A stretch of DNA of 64,000 nucleotides from Sporothrix humicola (lineage: Eukaryota; Ascomycota; Sordariomycetes; Ophiostomatales; Ophiostomataceae), in NCBI GenBank assembly GCA_021396245.1, contig WNYE01000033.1:62001-126000 (forward strand), given 5' to 3'. A model generated the notes under the pieces. It was not told where the DNA came from. It saw only the letters and a list, made by a program, of their open reading frames with translations, and did no database searches. Shown here piece by piece: positions 20,455-31,773 of this stretch. Numbering within the stretch: position 1 is the first letter of the stretch; the number at the start of each line of letters is the position of its first letter. The position numbers and the translations under genes are program-made.

Positions 20455-21284
20455 ATGGCGACAACATTCCAAAACAAGGTATACTGCGTCACGGGTGCCG
20501 CCTCAGGCATCGGCAAGGCTACGGCCATTCTGCTTGCCCAAAAGGGCGCGGCCGGTCTGGCCCTGAGCGATGTCGACGCCGCCGGTCTCGCCGATACGGA
20601 AAAGACCTGTACGGCCGCCGGCGCCAAAGTCGTCTCGACAAAGGTCGACGTTCGCGACCGTGAGCAGGTCGAGGCCTGGACCAAGGCCGCCGTCGCCGAG
20701 TTTGGCCGTCTCGACGGCGCCGCCAATATCGCGGGAGTCGCCGGCGGCAACGGCGATACTGTGATTGAGACAATCGTCCAGGCCGACTGGGATTTTACCC
20801 TGGGCGTCAACTTGAACGGCGTCATGAACTGCATGCGCGCACAGCTCCCGCACCTGCCCCGCCCGGGCGGCGCCATTGTCAACATTGCCAGCACGTCGGG
20901 GCGGCGCGGCCTCGCACACAATGCCGCCTACGCAAGCAGCAAGTTTGCCGTCATTGGCCTGACCGAGTCGGCGGCCGGCGAGTACGCCAAGCACGGCATC
21001 CGGATCAATGCGCTGCTCCCTGGCCCCATCGACACCAAGATTTTCCGCGACGGCGAGGCCATTGGCTTGTTTGACTCGGTGTCCATTTCGAAAGAGACGC
21101 TGCTGGGCCGCATGGGCCAGGCCGAGGAGGTGGCCAAGGTGCTGTGCTTCCTGCTGAGCGACGACGCATCCTATGTGACGGGAGGTAAGCCGAGGCAATC
21201 GCCATCCTTTAATCTTTTCTGACTACAATACTGACGGCTTTGTTAGCGCACTGGAACGTGGATGGAGGGTACCTTGCCTGCTGA
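20455..21284 (+). CDS. Short-chain dehydrogenase/reductase, two exons
   Basis: A 255-aa classical SDR, distinct from the one at 17800-18677. Exon 1 is 20455-21184, the intron 21185-21246 (GTAAGC donor, CTGAC-like branch, TTAG acceptor) and exon 2 21247-21284. The last exon is only 38 nt and supplies the conserved end VTG-AHWNVDGGY; without it the frame runs into the intron. The cofactor motif is TGAASGIG (13-20), the NNAG position reads ANIAG, serine lies in NIASTSG (about 146), and the catalytic pair is Tyr159/Lys163 in YASSK. PGPIDTKIF is the usual post-helix motif. The nearest class is the 3-oxoacyl-ACP-reductase/2,5-dichloro-diol-dehydrogenase-like type, but the substrate is unknown. An ATG at 20455 fits the family start better than upstream frames. 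Confidence 0.9.
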
Positions 21285-22735
21285 GAGCAGTTCAAGTGAA
21301 ATGTGGAGAGTGGCTCATACATACCGATAATACAAGCATCTTCGATACTGCCATCAATGTGCAGTCCATTAACTACAGAAAAAGATGCTATGTGCACGCA
21401 TATGTGACCAATGCTGTTGGGATTGACACGATTGTGGGCAGAGATTGATCTCGCTGGTGTGTCTCGGCAAAGGCGTGAATGGGGTGAGAAAAAAAAAAGG
21501 GGGTAGCGCTGGGGAAATCGTACCTGATTCTATCCAATGTAGGAAAGGGCGACGTTAATAACGATGAAAATTACGTTAAAACGCAAGAGCAGATTAAGTG
21601 AATTTATTCTGTCAAGGAAGGGACGATGATGGTTGTTGTGACGAAACAAGACTAATCACGTGCCCCGCCTAATCGTGGCTTTGTTGTTGTTTTTGTTGTT
21701 CCTTCCTGAACAGGCAGCTTCGTCAAACAATATCAGAAAGTCAATAATACAGATCTGAAATCTTTTGCTTCTCTTCCACAGAAACGTGCAGAGAAACATT
21801 TCACGAAAGAACCAACCACACCGAACACCCCCTATGGCCGTCATGGAATGATTGGTGTCAGCTCTCGAACTCGATCGTCCCATACGACATCCCCGCAAGC
21901 GCAAGGCGCACTGGAACGATGCGCGAAGATGGAACCCCAAAAGCACAGCTTCAGGCGACTGAGCAAAATGCAGGCGACACAAGCCATATTCGTTTTTGAC
22001 AGCCGGCAAGTATTTCGTCCTTCGGTGCCCAATAAGAAGATTGACAGGATGTGGTGGTCTAACATGAAAAGTAGGGCGACACTCTCCAGCCTTGTCTGCT
22101 TCTTTGGGTACTTCTCGCCAGGACTGTCAAACTGCATCTTGCATTCGTTCACGAGTAATACCGCTTTGTTTCCGTGCTCTGGTTGATACCCCTGCTGCCC
22201 TGGTCTGGCCGCTGTTCTGCCTGGTGCTAACGATGCATGGGTTCTGCCACGTCGACTCTCTCAAAAGATCCCAAAACCCCTCAAAATTCCGACCAAAACC
22301 CCAAAACCTCGAGCAAAAAAGAGCACAAGGCCTCACAGCCTCGAAATGGTCCCCGCTTTGGCCAATCGCGGTGGCCGCGACGAGATGCAACAGAAACTGG
22401 GCAGTGCACCAAGCTTGAAGAAGAGGCTCTGAAGGATTGAGGCGCCCGCTGTAAACAGGCCTTGGCATCCGAATGAGGTTATCGTCCGAACCCCACAACC
22501 GCGAAACAAAACGACCTGAAAGAGGGGAGCTGCCTTGTCTTCAGCGATCGTCGTTCAGCGTGTGAACTTTGACCATTAATTTCGACTTTCAACTTTTAAA
22601 GTTTCAACACGGAAAGACTTTCAATCTCGCGTTGCTTCCACAGATTTCGTGTATCACGAGTGCGCGCGCGCCAACATGACAAATTCTTGAAAGGAAACCA
22701 GACACATTGCAGCCTCACCGCTGTAAACAGTCAAC
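21285..22735. other. Intergenic region upstream of the NLR gene
   Basis: This 1.45-kb stretch contains overlapping small frames on both strands and no recognisable protein. A short poly-A run is present at about 21488-21499. The final portion should contain the NLR promoter. Confidence 0.45.
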
Positions 22736-25700
22736 ATGGCGAATCGACCGCTTTGTTTGCTGTCGCTGGGTATGTGGCACCCACATTTGATCATTTGTTT
22801 GACGAATTGTCTGGCTAATCTGCAAACCAAGATGGCGGCGGCATTCGAGGCCTCTCCGAACTGGTCATCCTGGAGGAGATTATGCGACGCATCAAGAGCG
22901 ACCTGGGACTGGACTACGACCCACGACCGGCCGACTTCTTCGACCTTATCGGCGGAACATCGACGGGCGGACTTATTGCGCTTTTGCTTGGTCGTCTGCG
23001 CTTGACGGTGCCCCAAGCAAGGGCCGAGTATGTCAAGATCGCGAAAGACGTGTTTTCCATCAAGCAATTTCTGAAAAAGTCAAAATTCGACGGAAAGCAG
23101 CTCGAACAGGCAGTCAAAAATGTTTTGCGGGATACTCTGGGACAAGGCCACGAGGAAGACAGGATGCTCAGTCCTGACCAGGATGGCTGCAAAGTGTGAG
23201 TTCTTCTCTACTGCCTTTTTTCTTTTTTTTGTTGTTTTCTACCGACTGGCTGACTGGACGGCAATTCAGATTCGTCTGCACAGTGCCTCAGAAAGATGTC
23301 CGGGCCCGATCAGGCCCAACACTCTTCCGCAGCTACAACGTCCGCGAGCACGCCACCTACAACTGCACCATTTGGGAGGCGAGCCGGGCCACATCGGCGG
23401 CACCAACATACTTTGACCCCATTGCCATTGGCGACCCCGGCGAACAGGAAGTGTTTGTCGACGGCGGGCTCGGGCACAACAACCCTATCGAGCACGTCCT
23501 AGCAGAGGCCCGGCGCATATTTCCAACGCGCGAGGTTGCAAGTGTGGTCAGCATCGGGACAGGCATTGCTGGCGTCATACAATTCCCAAACTCACCCAAG
23601 ACGAGCCCCATACAACTTGTGTATGCCCTGAAGAGGCTGGCGACCGAGTCCGATACGATCAGTGACATTGTCAAGATGCGCTTCCACGACCAGCCAGACA
23701 CATTCTTTCGTTTCAGCGTCGACAGCGGCCTGTCCGACATTGAGCTGGCAGAGTGGGAGCGTCTCCCAGAAGTCCGCACGTACACAACTGAGTACATGAA
23801 ACAGCCGGCGGTCACCCAGGACATTGACGGCGCTGTAAGCTCAATTATTCGAGCTCGGTCACCTGCCGATCCCGACTATGCCGGTCCTGCGGCCCCTGCT
23901 CCCCCCAAAGCCCTTGCAGCCGCCCCCAAAGTGTTTTCAGGCGAGGACACACGGCCCCAACCAGTACGGCCAGTTCGGCCCTTGCTCACTCCCATCTCCA
24001 TACGCAAACGGGTGCCTCGCTCCGTCCGTTCTTCGGCCTCTACCTACCTGACGGATGCGCCTCCATCTCCGACCCAGCCACAACGACAGCCCCCCATCAG
24101 GTCTATGAACAGTGTTTCCGTCCTGTCCATAGCCGATGTCGAAACAAATTTTGCCGGCTGGCATGAAAGGATGCCTGTCAGCGACTCGGAAGACGACCCT
24201 GGGGCTTTTGTTCCATTTCCACCGGCAGACATGTCCGATGCCAGTACAGCAACATGCCCATCTCCTACTAGCACAACAACAAGTACACCGCGCGCCTCCT
24301 TTTCCAACCAGTCCCCAAGACCTCTAGATGCACTATCGAGCCAGTCACAGGGTACATCAACAGTTTCACCTGGGTCTATACATCCTGCCTCAGACCCGGC
24401 CAGAAAAGAAGCTCCAATACCAGCCGTTTGGACGGTACCGTTTAGCATAAACGACGCGTTTACAGGACGCCAGAGATATATCAACGAGCTCTACGAGAAG
24501 CTGTTTAACAACGACGGAAAGAAGACACCTATGGTCGCGATATACGGCCTTGGCGGCATCGGCAAGACAGAGCTGGCACTGGCCTATGCATACCATTTTC
24601 ATTACAAAGTCAAGTACCGGACTGTCCTGTGGATAGACTGCACTCGGCGCGAGACCATTGAGAATTCATTTGCAGCAGCGGCAGAGGTGTTGGGATCACA
24701 TGGTAATGAAATGGGCAACGACAAAACAGACAGCATGCTTGCTGTCAGGAAGCACCTGATCGACCTGGACGCCAATGACCAACGATGGCTGGTCATCTTC
24801 GACAATGCCGATGATATTGGCCTCTGGACAGAGCCTTGGAAGCGACGGCAGTTCCGCGGACAGATAAAGAAGCGCATGTCGAAGATCTGGAAGACGACAT
24901 CGTTGGCATCGGGGTCCACGGCCGAGACGGCGCGCACGTCGGAACCCCTCCCCGAATGCCTGAAGGATTATCTACCGAGAGACTGCAGTTGTGGGTCCAT
25001 CCTGTTTACCACCCGAGACCGACGCATTGCCAGCAGCCTCGCGGGACAAAACATGATGTACCTTTACGAGCCTGGCCGGGATTCAAGCCGCAGCATACTG
25101 AGAAACAGTCTCAACACGCCGTCCCTTGTGGAAGAGAACGAAGCCGACACAGATGAGCTCATTCGGCGGTTTCGGAACCATCCTCTCGCTCTCGTGCAGG
25201 CCGCCCGGTATATGAACAAGAATGGGGTCGACGTCAGTCGATACCTGGAAATCGCACACCGCAGTCAACTGGAATGGAACAATGTGTTCAGCGAGGAGTA
25301 CAGCTTCGAGGAAGCTTTTGAAATGATCGCATTGACACCGCGGCCTTTGTCCTTCTCTTCGAGCTTGTCATCTTCGCCATCCCGACCTCCCTTGGAATTG
25401 GACGTGGCCGCTGCGTGCAAACGCCAGGTGACCACAACGTGGCTGACGACCATTCAGAACATCAGCAAGACAGACAGTCTAGCCTTTGACTACCTCTGCT
25501 TCATGGCCTGTCTCGATCACTGGGACATCCCGCAGCAGCTTCTGCCGCCAGCCCAGCCGCCGGTTGAGATGACCAAGGCCCTCAACACACTCATGGCCTA
25601 CTCGTTCATCTCCATTGCAGAGGGCAAAATATCAGTTCACCGCCTTGTCCACCGTACCATGAAAAACTGGCTCGCTGCTTCGAACACGACAGGAAAATGG

Positions 25701-26978
25701 GCCGAGCTAGTCGTCTCACGCTTAAACCTGCTCTTCCACGACTACCCTTCCCAGTCCGGCGTCAACAGAGACCAACTGCGGCGCTGTGGAGACCTTGCAG
25801 TCAGTCTTTTTGCGAATCGGCTGGCCAACTTTGAAAAAAAGGAGACCATAAACCTCATATCTTGTCTCGCAAAATTTTACATGGCTGAAAAAAGTCACGA
25901 CGAAGCCGTCTGGTTTCTCGGGTCGGTTGTCCGCTGCTATACTGATGACAAGACAAATTATGGACCGAACCATGCCACCACGCACAAGTGGATGATGAAA
26001 TTGGCTGGGGTTTATGTGGAACAAGACAGGTTCGCAGACGCCAGCAACCTCCATATACGAGTTATGCTGTCCCAGACCCGCGACGACATGGACCCAACAT
26101 ACCGCGGTATGCACATTAGCGGCAAGCAGCAGCAAGAGTACGACAACGAAAATATGCTCAAACACTTTTACAAAAACTCAAAGTCTCTCTTGGGCAAGGG
26201 CCGACACAAGGATGCCGTCCCGCTGCTGGAGCACATCCTCGAGGCCAGCAAGCGTGTCCACGGACGCACCCATCGAAACACCCTCGACAATATGCAGAGG
26301 CTGGCCTGCGTCTACGGTCTTGTCAAGCGCACTGTTGAGGCCGAAAAGCTCCAGTCACGGGCATTCAGCGAGTACAGACGACAGCTGGGCATGATGGACA
26401 TGGAAACGCTCAGGTGCATGGCGACGCTGGCTAACATGAAGCTGTGGGTCGGCCGCAAAGGCGAGGCTGTTGCCATGGCCCATGACTGTCTCGACTACGC
26501 ACTGCGGTCCAGCAAGAATGTGCCTCGCGAGATTGAACGAAACTGCAGTGAAATCCTGGAGGCAGTCAAGGAAGACAGAGAAAACAGAGAAGACACGGAA
26601 GACGCAGAAGACACAGACGACACGGCGGGTAGTGATACGAAGCGGAAGCCGGCAAGAGACAAGACGAGACGTGCAACGAGAGACAGAAAGGAAAAGGAAA
26701 GGGGAGAGGAGACCAGCGAGATGGCCAGTGGCACAACCAGCGGTGCCACGACAAACAGCGAAACAAAAGGGACGTCACGGGCGACGAGAAAGCCGAGAAA
26801 CAGGCAAATCCCAGAGAGACGGGCCGCAACCGACCAAAACAGACGGCCAACGACGAGAAACGACGGCGATAAGAACGGAAGCCGAAGCAAAAACAAGAAC
26901 AAAAGCAGCAACAACAGGACGTCGAGATCTCCCAACGTATACATTACCAACATCGTGACTTATGGCGGGCAGCCATAG
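22736..26978 (+). CDS. NLR-like protein: patatin phospholipase - NB-ARC - TPR-like repeats
   Basis: A 1,368-aa STAND/NLR protein of the fungal patatin-NB-ARC type, like Neurospora PLP-1. Such proteins act in allorecognition and probably innate immunity, where ligand-triggered assembly activates the phospholipase. Exons: 22736-22769, 22832-23195, 23270-26978; introns 22770-22831 and 23196-23269. The 34-nt first exon is needed to build LLSLDGGGIRGLS, the patatin oxyanion loop. The catalytic dyad is Ser55 (GGTSTGG) and Asp197 (VDGGLGHNNP), both intact. Residues about 285-440 are a Pro/Ser/Thr-rich linker. NB-ARC follows: FTGRQRYI, P-loop GLGGIGKT (559-566), Walker B LVIFDNAD (640-647), GSILFTTRD, and NHPLAL. 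The C-terminal part (about 900-1230) has TPR-like helices, including NTLDNMQRLACVYGLVKRTVEAEKL. The last roughly 140 residues are low-complexity and highly charged. There is no membrane signal. Confidence 0.92.
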
Positions 26979-27301
26979 ATACAGGACAGCACGGAGTCCC
27001 ATCAGTATTTGGGTCGGCCACGGCCAGTGAGTACCTGCTGTTGTACATCATTTTTTTCTCCCCTTTTTTCTTTTTTAATGATCGTATTTGAGGGGAATAA
27101 AATAGTTTTGGAGTCCTGGTGTGTGCAGACATTTGTCTCACAATTGCATAGTCTTGGGTAGGAGTCATGTTGCATTTTATCACTGGCACCGGACGGATAT
27201 ATTTTGAAGTATATGTTGTTCATTTTCTGGGCATCGACCCGGGTATCTGTGATTAAAATTAGGTAGAAAAAGGCATTAGATAAGTCATATCAGTTTCATA
27301 A
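26979..27301. other. Convergent spacer between NLR and Fic genes
   Basis: AT-rich spacer carrying the 3' ends of the two convergent genes. No gene is seen. Confidence 0.5.
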
Positions 27302-28482
27302 TCATGCATTATCCTCCTTTCGCCCATGTACAAAGCCCAGAAACCGGCCCTTTTGGCACGCCAGCAAGTGCTCCAGCTGCGCCTCCAGAACACGCCCAAC
27401 AAGCAAACTCGGGTCCCGGTCGGCCGCGTGGTGGATCATCTTGAGGTACTCAGCTCTGTCCAAGCCGGGCAGGTAGCTGGGCAGGTAGCCGTGGCGCATC
27501 AGGTCGTCCTGCAGAAGCATGCGGGATACACGGCCGTTGCCGTCGACAAACGGGTGGACCTGGAGAAAGTACACCATGCTGTGGAGGGCAAAGAGGAGGG
27601 GGTGTTCTTGCGCGTGCTCGTCCGTCATAGGGTCCGCCCGCTGCCGCCACTCAAAGAATCGCCGCAGACAGGCTGGGACCTCGAGATGATAGGGAAAGAC
27701 GGCGCGGGGGTTGCTGCGGACACCAATGGGAGTCTGGCGGTAGTCGCCGAGCCGGATCCGAGGGCCCAGTGTCCAGGGGTAGAAGCCCCGGCCGCTTTCG
27801 TCCAGGTCCTTCATGGCGATTATGGAGAGGGAGCGGATGTCGTTTTCGGTAAGGCCGGCTGTGTCCTGCCGCCTGCGAACATGAGCCGTCTCGGCGATCC
27901 ATCGGCTGGCGATGATGTGGTTGCGCAGCTCGATGGATTCGGTCGTCGTACGCTCCGTGTCGGTCACAAACGAGTCCAGTTGTGGGAAAGGCGTCTCACG
28001 AGCAATGCTGTCGACAGACAGCGAGGTCAGTCTGGCCTCGGGGAAGAATGTTGCCTCCATCTCGTTGGACATCGCCAGGCTGTTTTGCGGGGCCAGACTG
28101 TTTTGCTCAATCATGACAGACTGGTGGGCAATCGCTGGGACCATAGTCATGGATGCCGTCCAGATATCTTGTGCCCGGATCGACTGCCGCAGCTTGTCAA
28201 TCTCGGCAAGGGTTTTGGAAAGTTCCTGCGCCTGTTAGTTTGTATTTCTTGGTAGCTTGTCTTTCATGTGCTTGAACTCACATTTTGGTTCTGGCACTCG
28301 AGATAGCCCATGTGCTCGCTGTCGCCTGGGCGGTGGTAGTCTTCCCAGACTCGCCCAGACTTGGCCAGCGCAATGTAGGCCGGCGAGTCCTTTTCGAGCT
28401 CGCGAAACGGGGTATAGATCTTGTCGAGAAGCGCGCGTCTCTCAAGTCGCGTCGCCAGACGAAATGTTTGTCGGAACGCCAT
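27302..28482 (-). CDS. Fic-domain protein (probable AMPylase), two exons
   Basis: Fic enzymes transfer AMP or other phosphate-linked groups to Ser/Thr/Tyr of target proteins. Exon 1 is 28482-28282 (67 codons, MAFRQTFRLATRLERR...), the intron 28281-28226 (GTGAGT donor, ACTAAC branch, GCAG acceptor) and exon 2 28225-27302, giving 374 aa. The active-site loop is canonical, HPFVDGNGR at residues 291-299, with catalytic His291 and the Asp/Asn-Gly-Asn-Gly-Arg phosphate cradle. An N-terminal segment SVMIEQN (103-109) aligns with the class II autoinhibitory helix S/TxxxE-G/N but has Gln where Gly or Asn is usual. There is no signal peptide or membrane helix, unlike animal FICD. An in-frame ATG 63 nt further upstream (28545) would give 395 aa. 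Fungal Fic proteins are sporadic and often linked to horizontal transfer. Confidence 0.92.
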
Positions 28483-28923
28483 CGTGACGTGGCATGGTGC
28501 GTGTGCAGTGGGTGTTGTGGTATTCAGATGGAAAGTAAGCTTCAAGAAAATGACAAAAAACGTGGCCGAGATGACTTGTTCTTAAGAAGTTGAGTTTTGT
28601 GGAAAGGTTCGATGTGAAAAGAATCGCAGTTGTGTGCGCTGTATGTCGTAGATGTACAAACACACAGGCTTCCATTTTAGGCCTAGCGCAGAGTAGGACC
28701 TACACTTAAAGTCACGTGTTGGCATAACTTTGCTGCAATTACTGGGTGCCAGGGCATGTGATCTGTTTTGTCGAGTACCAATGACTAAGCGACAGGCGGC
28801 TCTAAAGATGCGGCCGTGGCCCGAGGCAGCCTGAATTCCAACTTGCCACCATCAACGATCACCATCAATCAGACATCACCAACGACGGTCACCAACAATC
28901 GCGTGAACAACCACATAACCACA
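28483..28923. other. Divergent promoter between Fic and ankyrin genes
   Basis: A 441-bp region from which the Fic gene (minus) and the ankyrin gene (plus) diverge; they may share control elements. A CACGTG E-box-like motif occurs at about 28711-28717 (TCACGTGTT). No gene is supported. Confidence 0.45.
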
Positions 28924-29961
28924 ATGGATACCGCGTCGCTTCCCCCACAGGCTACGAGCGGATTTTCCCCTAGCAGCGACCCAGGGGCAGCCGAGCGCCG
29001 TCGACAGTTTCTCAGCATCCCTCCACACCCGGCGCTTGCGCCGTTCCACAACGAGCAAATGTTTGACATTATCGAGGCGATTCGATCAAACAACTTTGAC
29101 GCCATGGACAACCTCATTGCGCGATTCTTGGAAGTAGGGGGTCCGAGATGCTCGATACACAGTCTATCACAAGTTATGCTCGGCTCCATACGAGCGGACA
29201 AGGCTCCAGCCGTTGCAAAGTTGCTTGACCACGGCTCAGAGATACGCCATCATTACTTTGAGACCGCCCTCGAAATCCGCGCAATGCGCTGCCTAGATCT
29301 CTTTCTGCAGCGGGGATACAACATCAATGAGCCTGACGGAAAAACGAAACCGCCCGCGTGGTCTTGGCTGTGCCTTATTCGGCCGGATCTCATTAGGACA
29401 AATACGAACAGGGGAGAATCAAAGGAAGACGCGAGCAGAGAGCTGGTCGACTGGCTGCTCGCACGCGGCGCCAACGTGAACGTGCACTCGCAATGCGACA
29501 ACAGAACGCCCATGTCCTATGCCGTGCAATACTCGCCTCTGGCCATGGTCCAGCGTCTTTTTGACTTCAACGACGTCAACGATCCTAGCCGCAACGTCGA
29601 CGTGTGCACAGGCGATCTGCTCCACCATGCCCTCGATCGAAAAGGGCCACTCAGCGCTGATATTGTGCCCATCCTCGCCATGCTTGTCGGCCACGGCGCG
29701 CCAATCAACGAGGGACAATTCGCCCGACACATCCCCTCGCAAAACATGTATTTCTTCATGCCGCGGGGACCTCCGCTGCACAAGGCCGCGGGAATGGGTC
29801 AACTGGATGCTGTCCAGTTTCTGCTGAGCCGCCACGCAGACACGACCATTCGGGACACAAAAGGCAAGACGGCATTGTTTTATGCCCAGACAAAGGGACA
29901 CGCCGCCGTCGCCGAAGTTCTTCAGGCGGCCATGGCCGAGCAAAAGGCACAGCACCTATGA
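28924..29961 (+). CDS. Ankyrin-repeat protein
   Basis: A 345-aa single-exon protein made largely of degenerate ankyrin repeats. The start is the first ATG of the frame (ACAATGGATACC). The N-terminal 35 residues are Pro/Ser-rich. Recognisable repeats include ELVDWLLARGANVNVHS followed by RTPMSYAVQYSPLAMVQRLF (about residues 176-220), ADIVPILAMLVGHGAPINEG, and the best one at the C-terminus, PPLHKAAGMGQLDAVQFLL with TTIRDTKGKTALFYAQTKGH. It should be a cytosolic protein-interaction module. There is no enzymatic domain, signal peptide or membrane span. It is divergent from the Fic gene and upstream of the CheD-like gene on the same strand (435 bp apart), so it forms part of a small block of conflict-type genes; functional linkage is inference. 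Confidence 0.88.
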   Translation: MDTASLPPQATSGFSPSSDPGAAERRRQFLSIPPHPALAPFHNEQMFDIIEAIRSNNFDAMDNLIARFLEVGGPRCSIHSLSQVMLGSIRADKAPAVAKLLDHGSEIRHHYFETALEIRAMRCLDLFLQRGYNINEPDGKTKPPAWSWLCLIRPDLIRTNTNRGESKEDASRELVDWLLARGANVNVHSQCDNRTPMSYAVQYSPLAMVQRLFDFNDVNDPSRNVDVCTGDLLHHALDRKGPLSADIVPILAMLVGHGAPINEGQFARHIPSQNMYFFMPRGPPLHKAAGMGQLDAVQFLLSRHADTTIRDTKGKTALFYAQTKGHAAVAEVLQAAMAEQKAQHL

Positions 29962-30396
29962 ATATACGTCGTACGGCATGGGTAATGGATAAACAGCTAA
30001 GATTGATACTGCATTGCATCAGGCGCGCACTGCAAGACTTGTATGAAAATAGGATAATGAGACATGACTGATATATGAATGCACATCTATTACTTTTGAT
30101 ACTGACTGCCGCAACCAACATTTCACACCAGAAATGCACGTGACATGCGCCATATTCCAGTTATTTGAGGCGAGATGCATCAACGTGCATGAGATGCGCA
30201 TCGATCCCCAGCCTATCATTCAATCATGCCGCCTGCTGCCTAGTTGGCTGCAGCACCAAACTCGGCCTTTTATTTTCATCTCGTGTCCAAATGCGAAAAG
30301 CCTCAATGCTCGACTTTCTCTGTCGTGTGATGCGGATTTTACTCTCCATCTGTTCGGGCCACATCCATATCAAAGTTTCCGACACAACTCGAGACA
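29962..30396. other. Intergenic between ankyrin and CheD-like genes
   Basis: A 435-bp spacer of mixed composition holding the promoter of the gene at 30397. No gene is supported. Confidence 0.45.
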
Positions 30397-31668
30397 ATGT
30401 CAAAGATCACAAACCCGCCGAATCTGTTCAAGTTCTTTGTGCGGAGTCGGAGGAAGATCAGCGTGGTGGATATGGGCGATGTTGGGTTTGCCGATTTCCA
30501 GACATGGCGGGGGATTGGCACATCCGAGCTCAACTCCTGCTCCGTTGTCATCATTTCATCCGAAAAGGGCGCCATCCTCGCACACATCCCGCCGCGTCCG
30601 AACTCTGCAGATCCGACCGATCCATACGCAGGCGATCTCAATGTCCAGGCCATGATGCAGCAGGTCCAGGATCTGTACGTTACGGGTGCTGCCCACGGCT
30701 ACTTTCCAGCTCCTGCGACGCCACTGTCATCATCAGCATTACCGTCAACATTGTCTTCCTCTTCTTCGTCGTCCTCCTCGGCTGCGAGCCACGTTTTGTG
30801 TGCCATTTTTGAAACAACGGTTGCTCTTCCGCACCAGGTTGCCATTATGCAGCAAGGGCTGGTCGACATGGGCCTAGCGGCCCAGCTTCTTTATTACCAC
30901 GTACCCGTCGACGACGAGGACAAGGCAAACGGCACAGTCGTTGTCCTCCCAAACGGGCGGCCGGCCACGCTGCCCGGGATTTATGTTCAAAACGTGCCGG
31001 TAACCGACGCCTCGACCAGGATGTCAGCCGCCGAGTTTGACAAGATCGTTTCGGAAGAAATGCAGAAGAGTGTCTACGATGTGTACAATGTGGGCAGTGC
31101 ATCTTTTGGGGCCGGGGAGCTCCAACAAGGGCTTGGTCAGGAGCAGGAGCAAACCGTTCAGTCGGGGATGGAAACTGGCTTCTTTGAGGCTGTCTCGGGA
31201 CAAAGTCTTGCCTGGAACTCCAGCGAAAACTGGACAGCATCAAGCGGGACAGACGTGACGACTGGCCATTCAGAGAGCCAGCTCTACTCGTACGATTATT
31301 CTGGGCAGGGTCATCAAGCAGCCGGGGTGGGTTTTGGGGAGAGCATGTCGTTTGGCGTGTCGTCTGACGTTGGCCAGCCCGTCCAGACAGGATCTGCCAA
31401 TGCAGAGTCTTCCACGGGCACACAATCTTGGCCGAACCAGGAGACAGCAGTTGATATGGCAGAAACGCCTGCAAATATATGGATCGAGGTCAAGGTCACA
31501 AGGGAGCAGCACATGTTCCGTGAAGACGAATACATTTTCAACGACAAGAAGAACCGCAAGATCTTTAGCAGACGGGCCGACTGGAAGAAGGTTACCCAGG
31601 ATAGCTACTCTGTGTATACATTTGTCAAGGGGAGCACGACATACTACACGAGTCAAAAGATATTCTAG
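30397..31668 (+). CDS. Unrecognised protein with a CheD-like Cys/His motif
   Basis: A 423-aa single-exon protein starting at ACAATGTCA. I recognise no named family with certainty. Residues 41-66 read GTSELNSCSVVIISSEKGAI then LAHIPP. This resembles the CheD glutamine-deamidase signature (LGSCV...GG-AH-LP) in the order and spacing of Cys48 and His63, so a deamidase-fold N-terminal domain is a hypothesis. A Ser-rich linker (about 107-130) separates it from a second conserved-looking block (SHVLCAIFETTVALPHQVAI ... LPGIYVQNVPV). Residues about 230-355 are Gly/Gln/Ser-rich and poorly ordered. The C-terminus (about 365-423) is a compact basic/aromatic block ending KVTQDSYSVYTFVKGSTTYY plus seven residues. 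There is no signal peptide. It neighbours the ankyrin, Fic and NLR genes. Confidence 0.75.
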   Translation: MSKITNPPNLFKFFVRSRRKISVVDMGDVGFADFQTWRGIGTSELNSCSVVIISSEKGAILAHIPPRPNSADPTDPYAGDLNVQAMMQQVQDLYVTGAAHGYFPAPATPLSSSALPSTLSSSSSSSSSAASHVLCAIFETTVALPHQVAIMQQGLVDMGLAAQLLYYHVPVDDEDKANGTVVVLPNGRPATLPGIYVQNVPVTDASTRMSAAEFDKIVSEEMQKSVYDVYNVGSASFGAGELQQGLGQEQEQTVQSGMETGFFEAVSGQSLAWNSSENWTASSGTDVTTGHSESQLYSYDYSGQGHQAAGVGFGESMSFGVSSDVGQPVQTGSANAESSTGTQSWPNQETAVDMAETPANIWIEVKVTREQHMFREDEYIFNDKKNRKIFSRRADWKKVTQDSYSVYTFVKGSTTYYTSQKIF

Positions 31669-31773
31669 ACCATGCCATGCCAACGATGTCATCATTTACA
31701 AACCAACATATTGTTCCCTGCTGCAGGCCATTTCCCCACACAACTAATTGGAAGAGTAGAACAGGCAGCAGGT

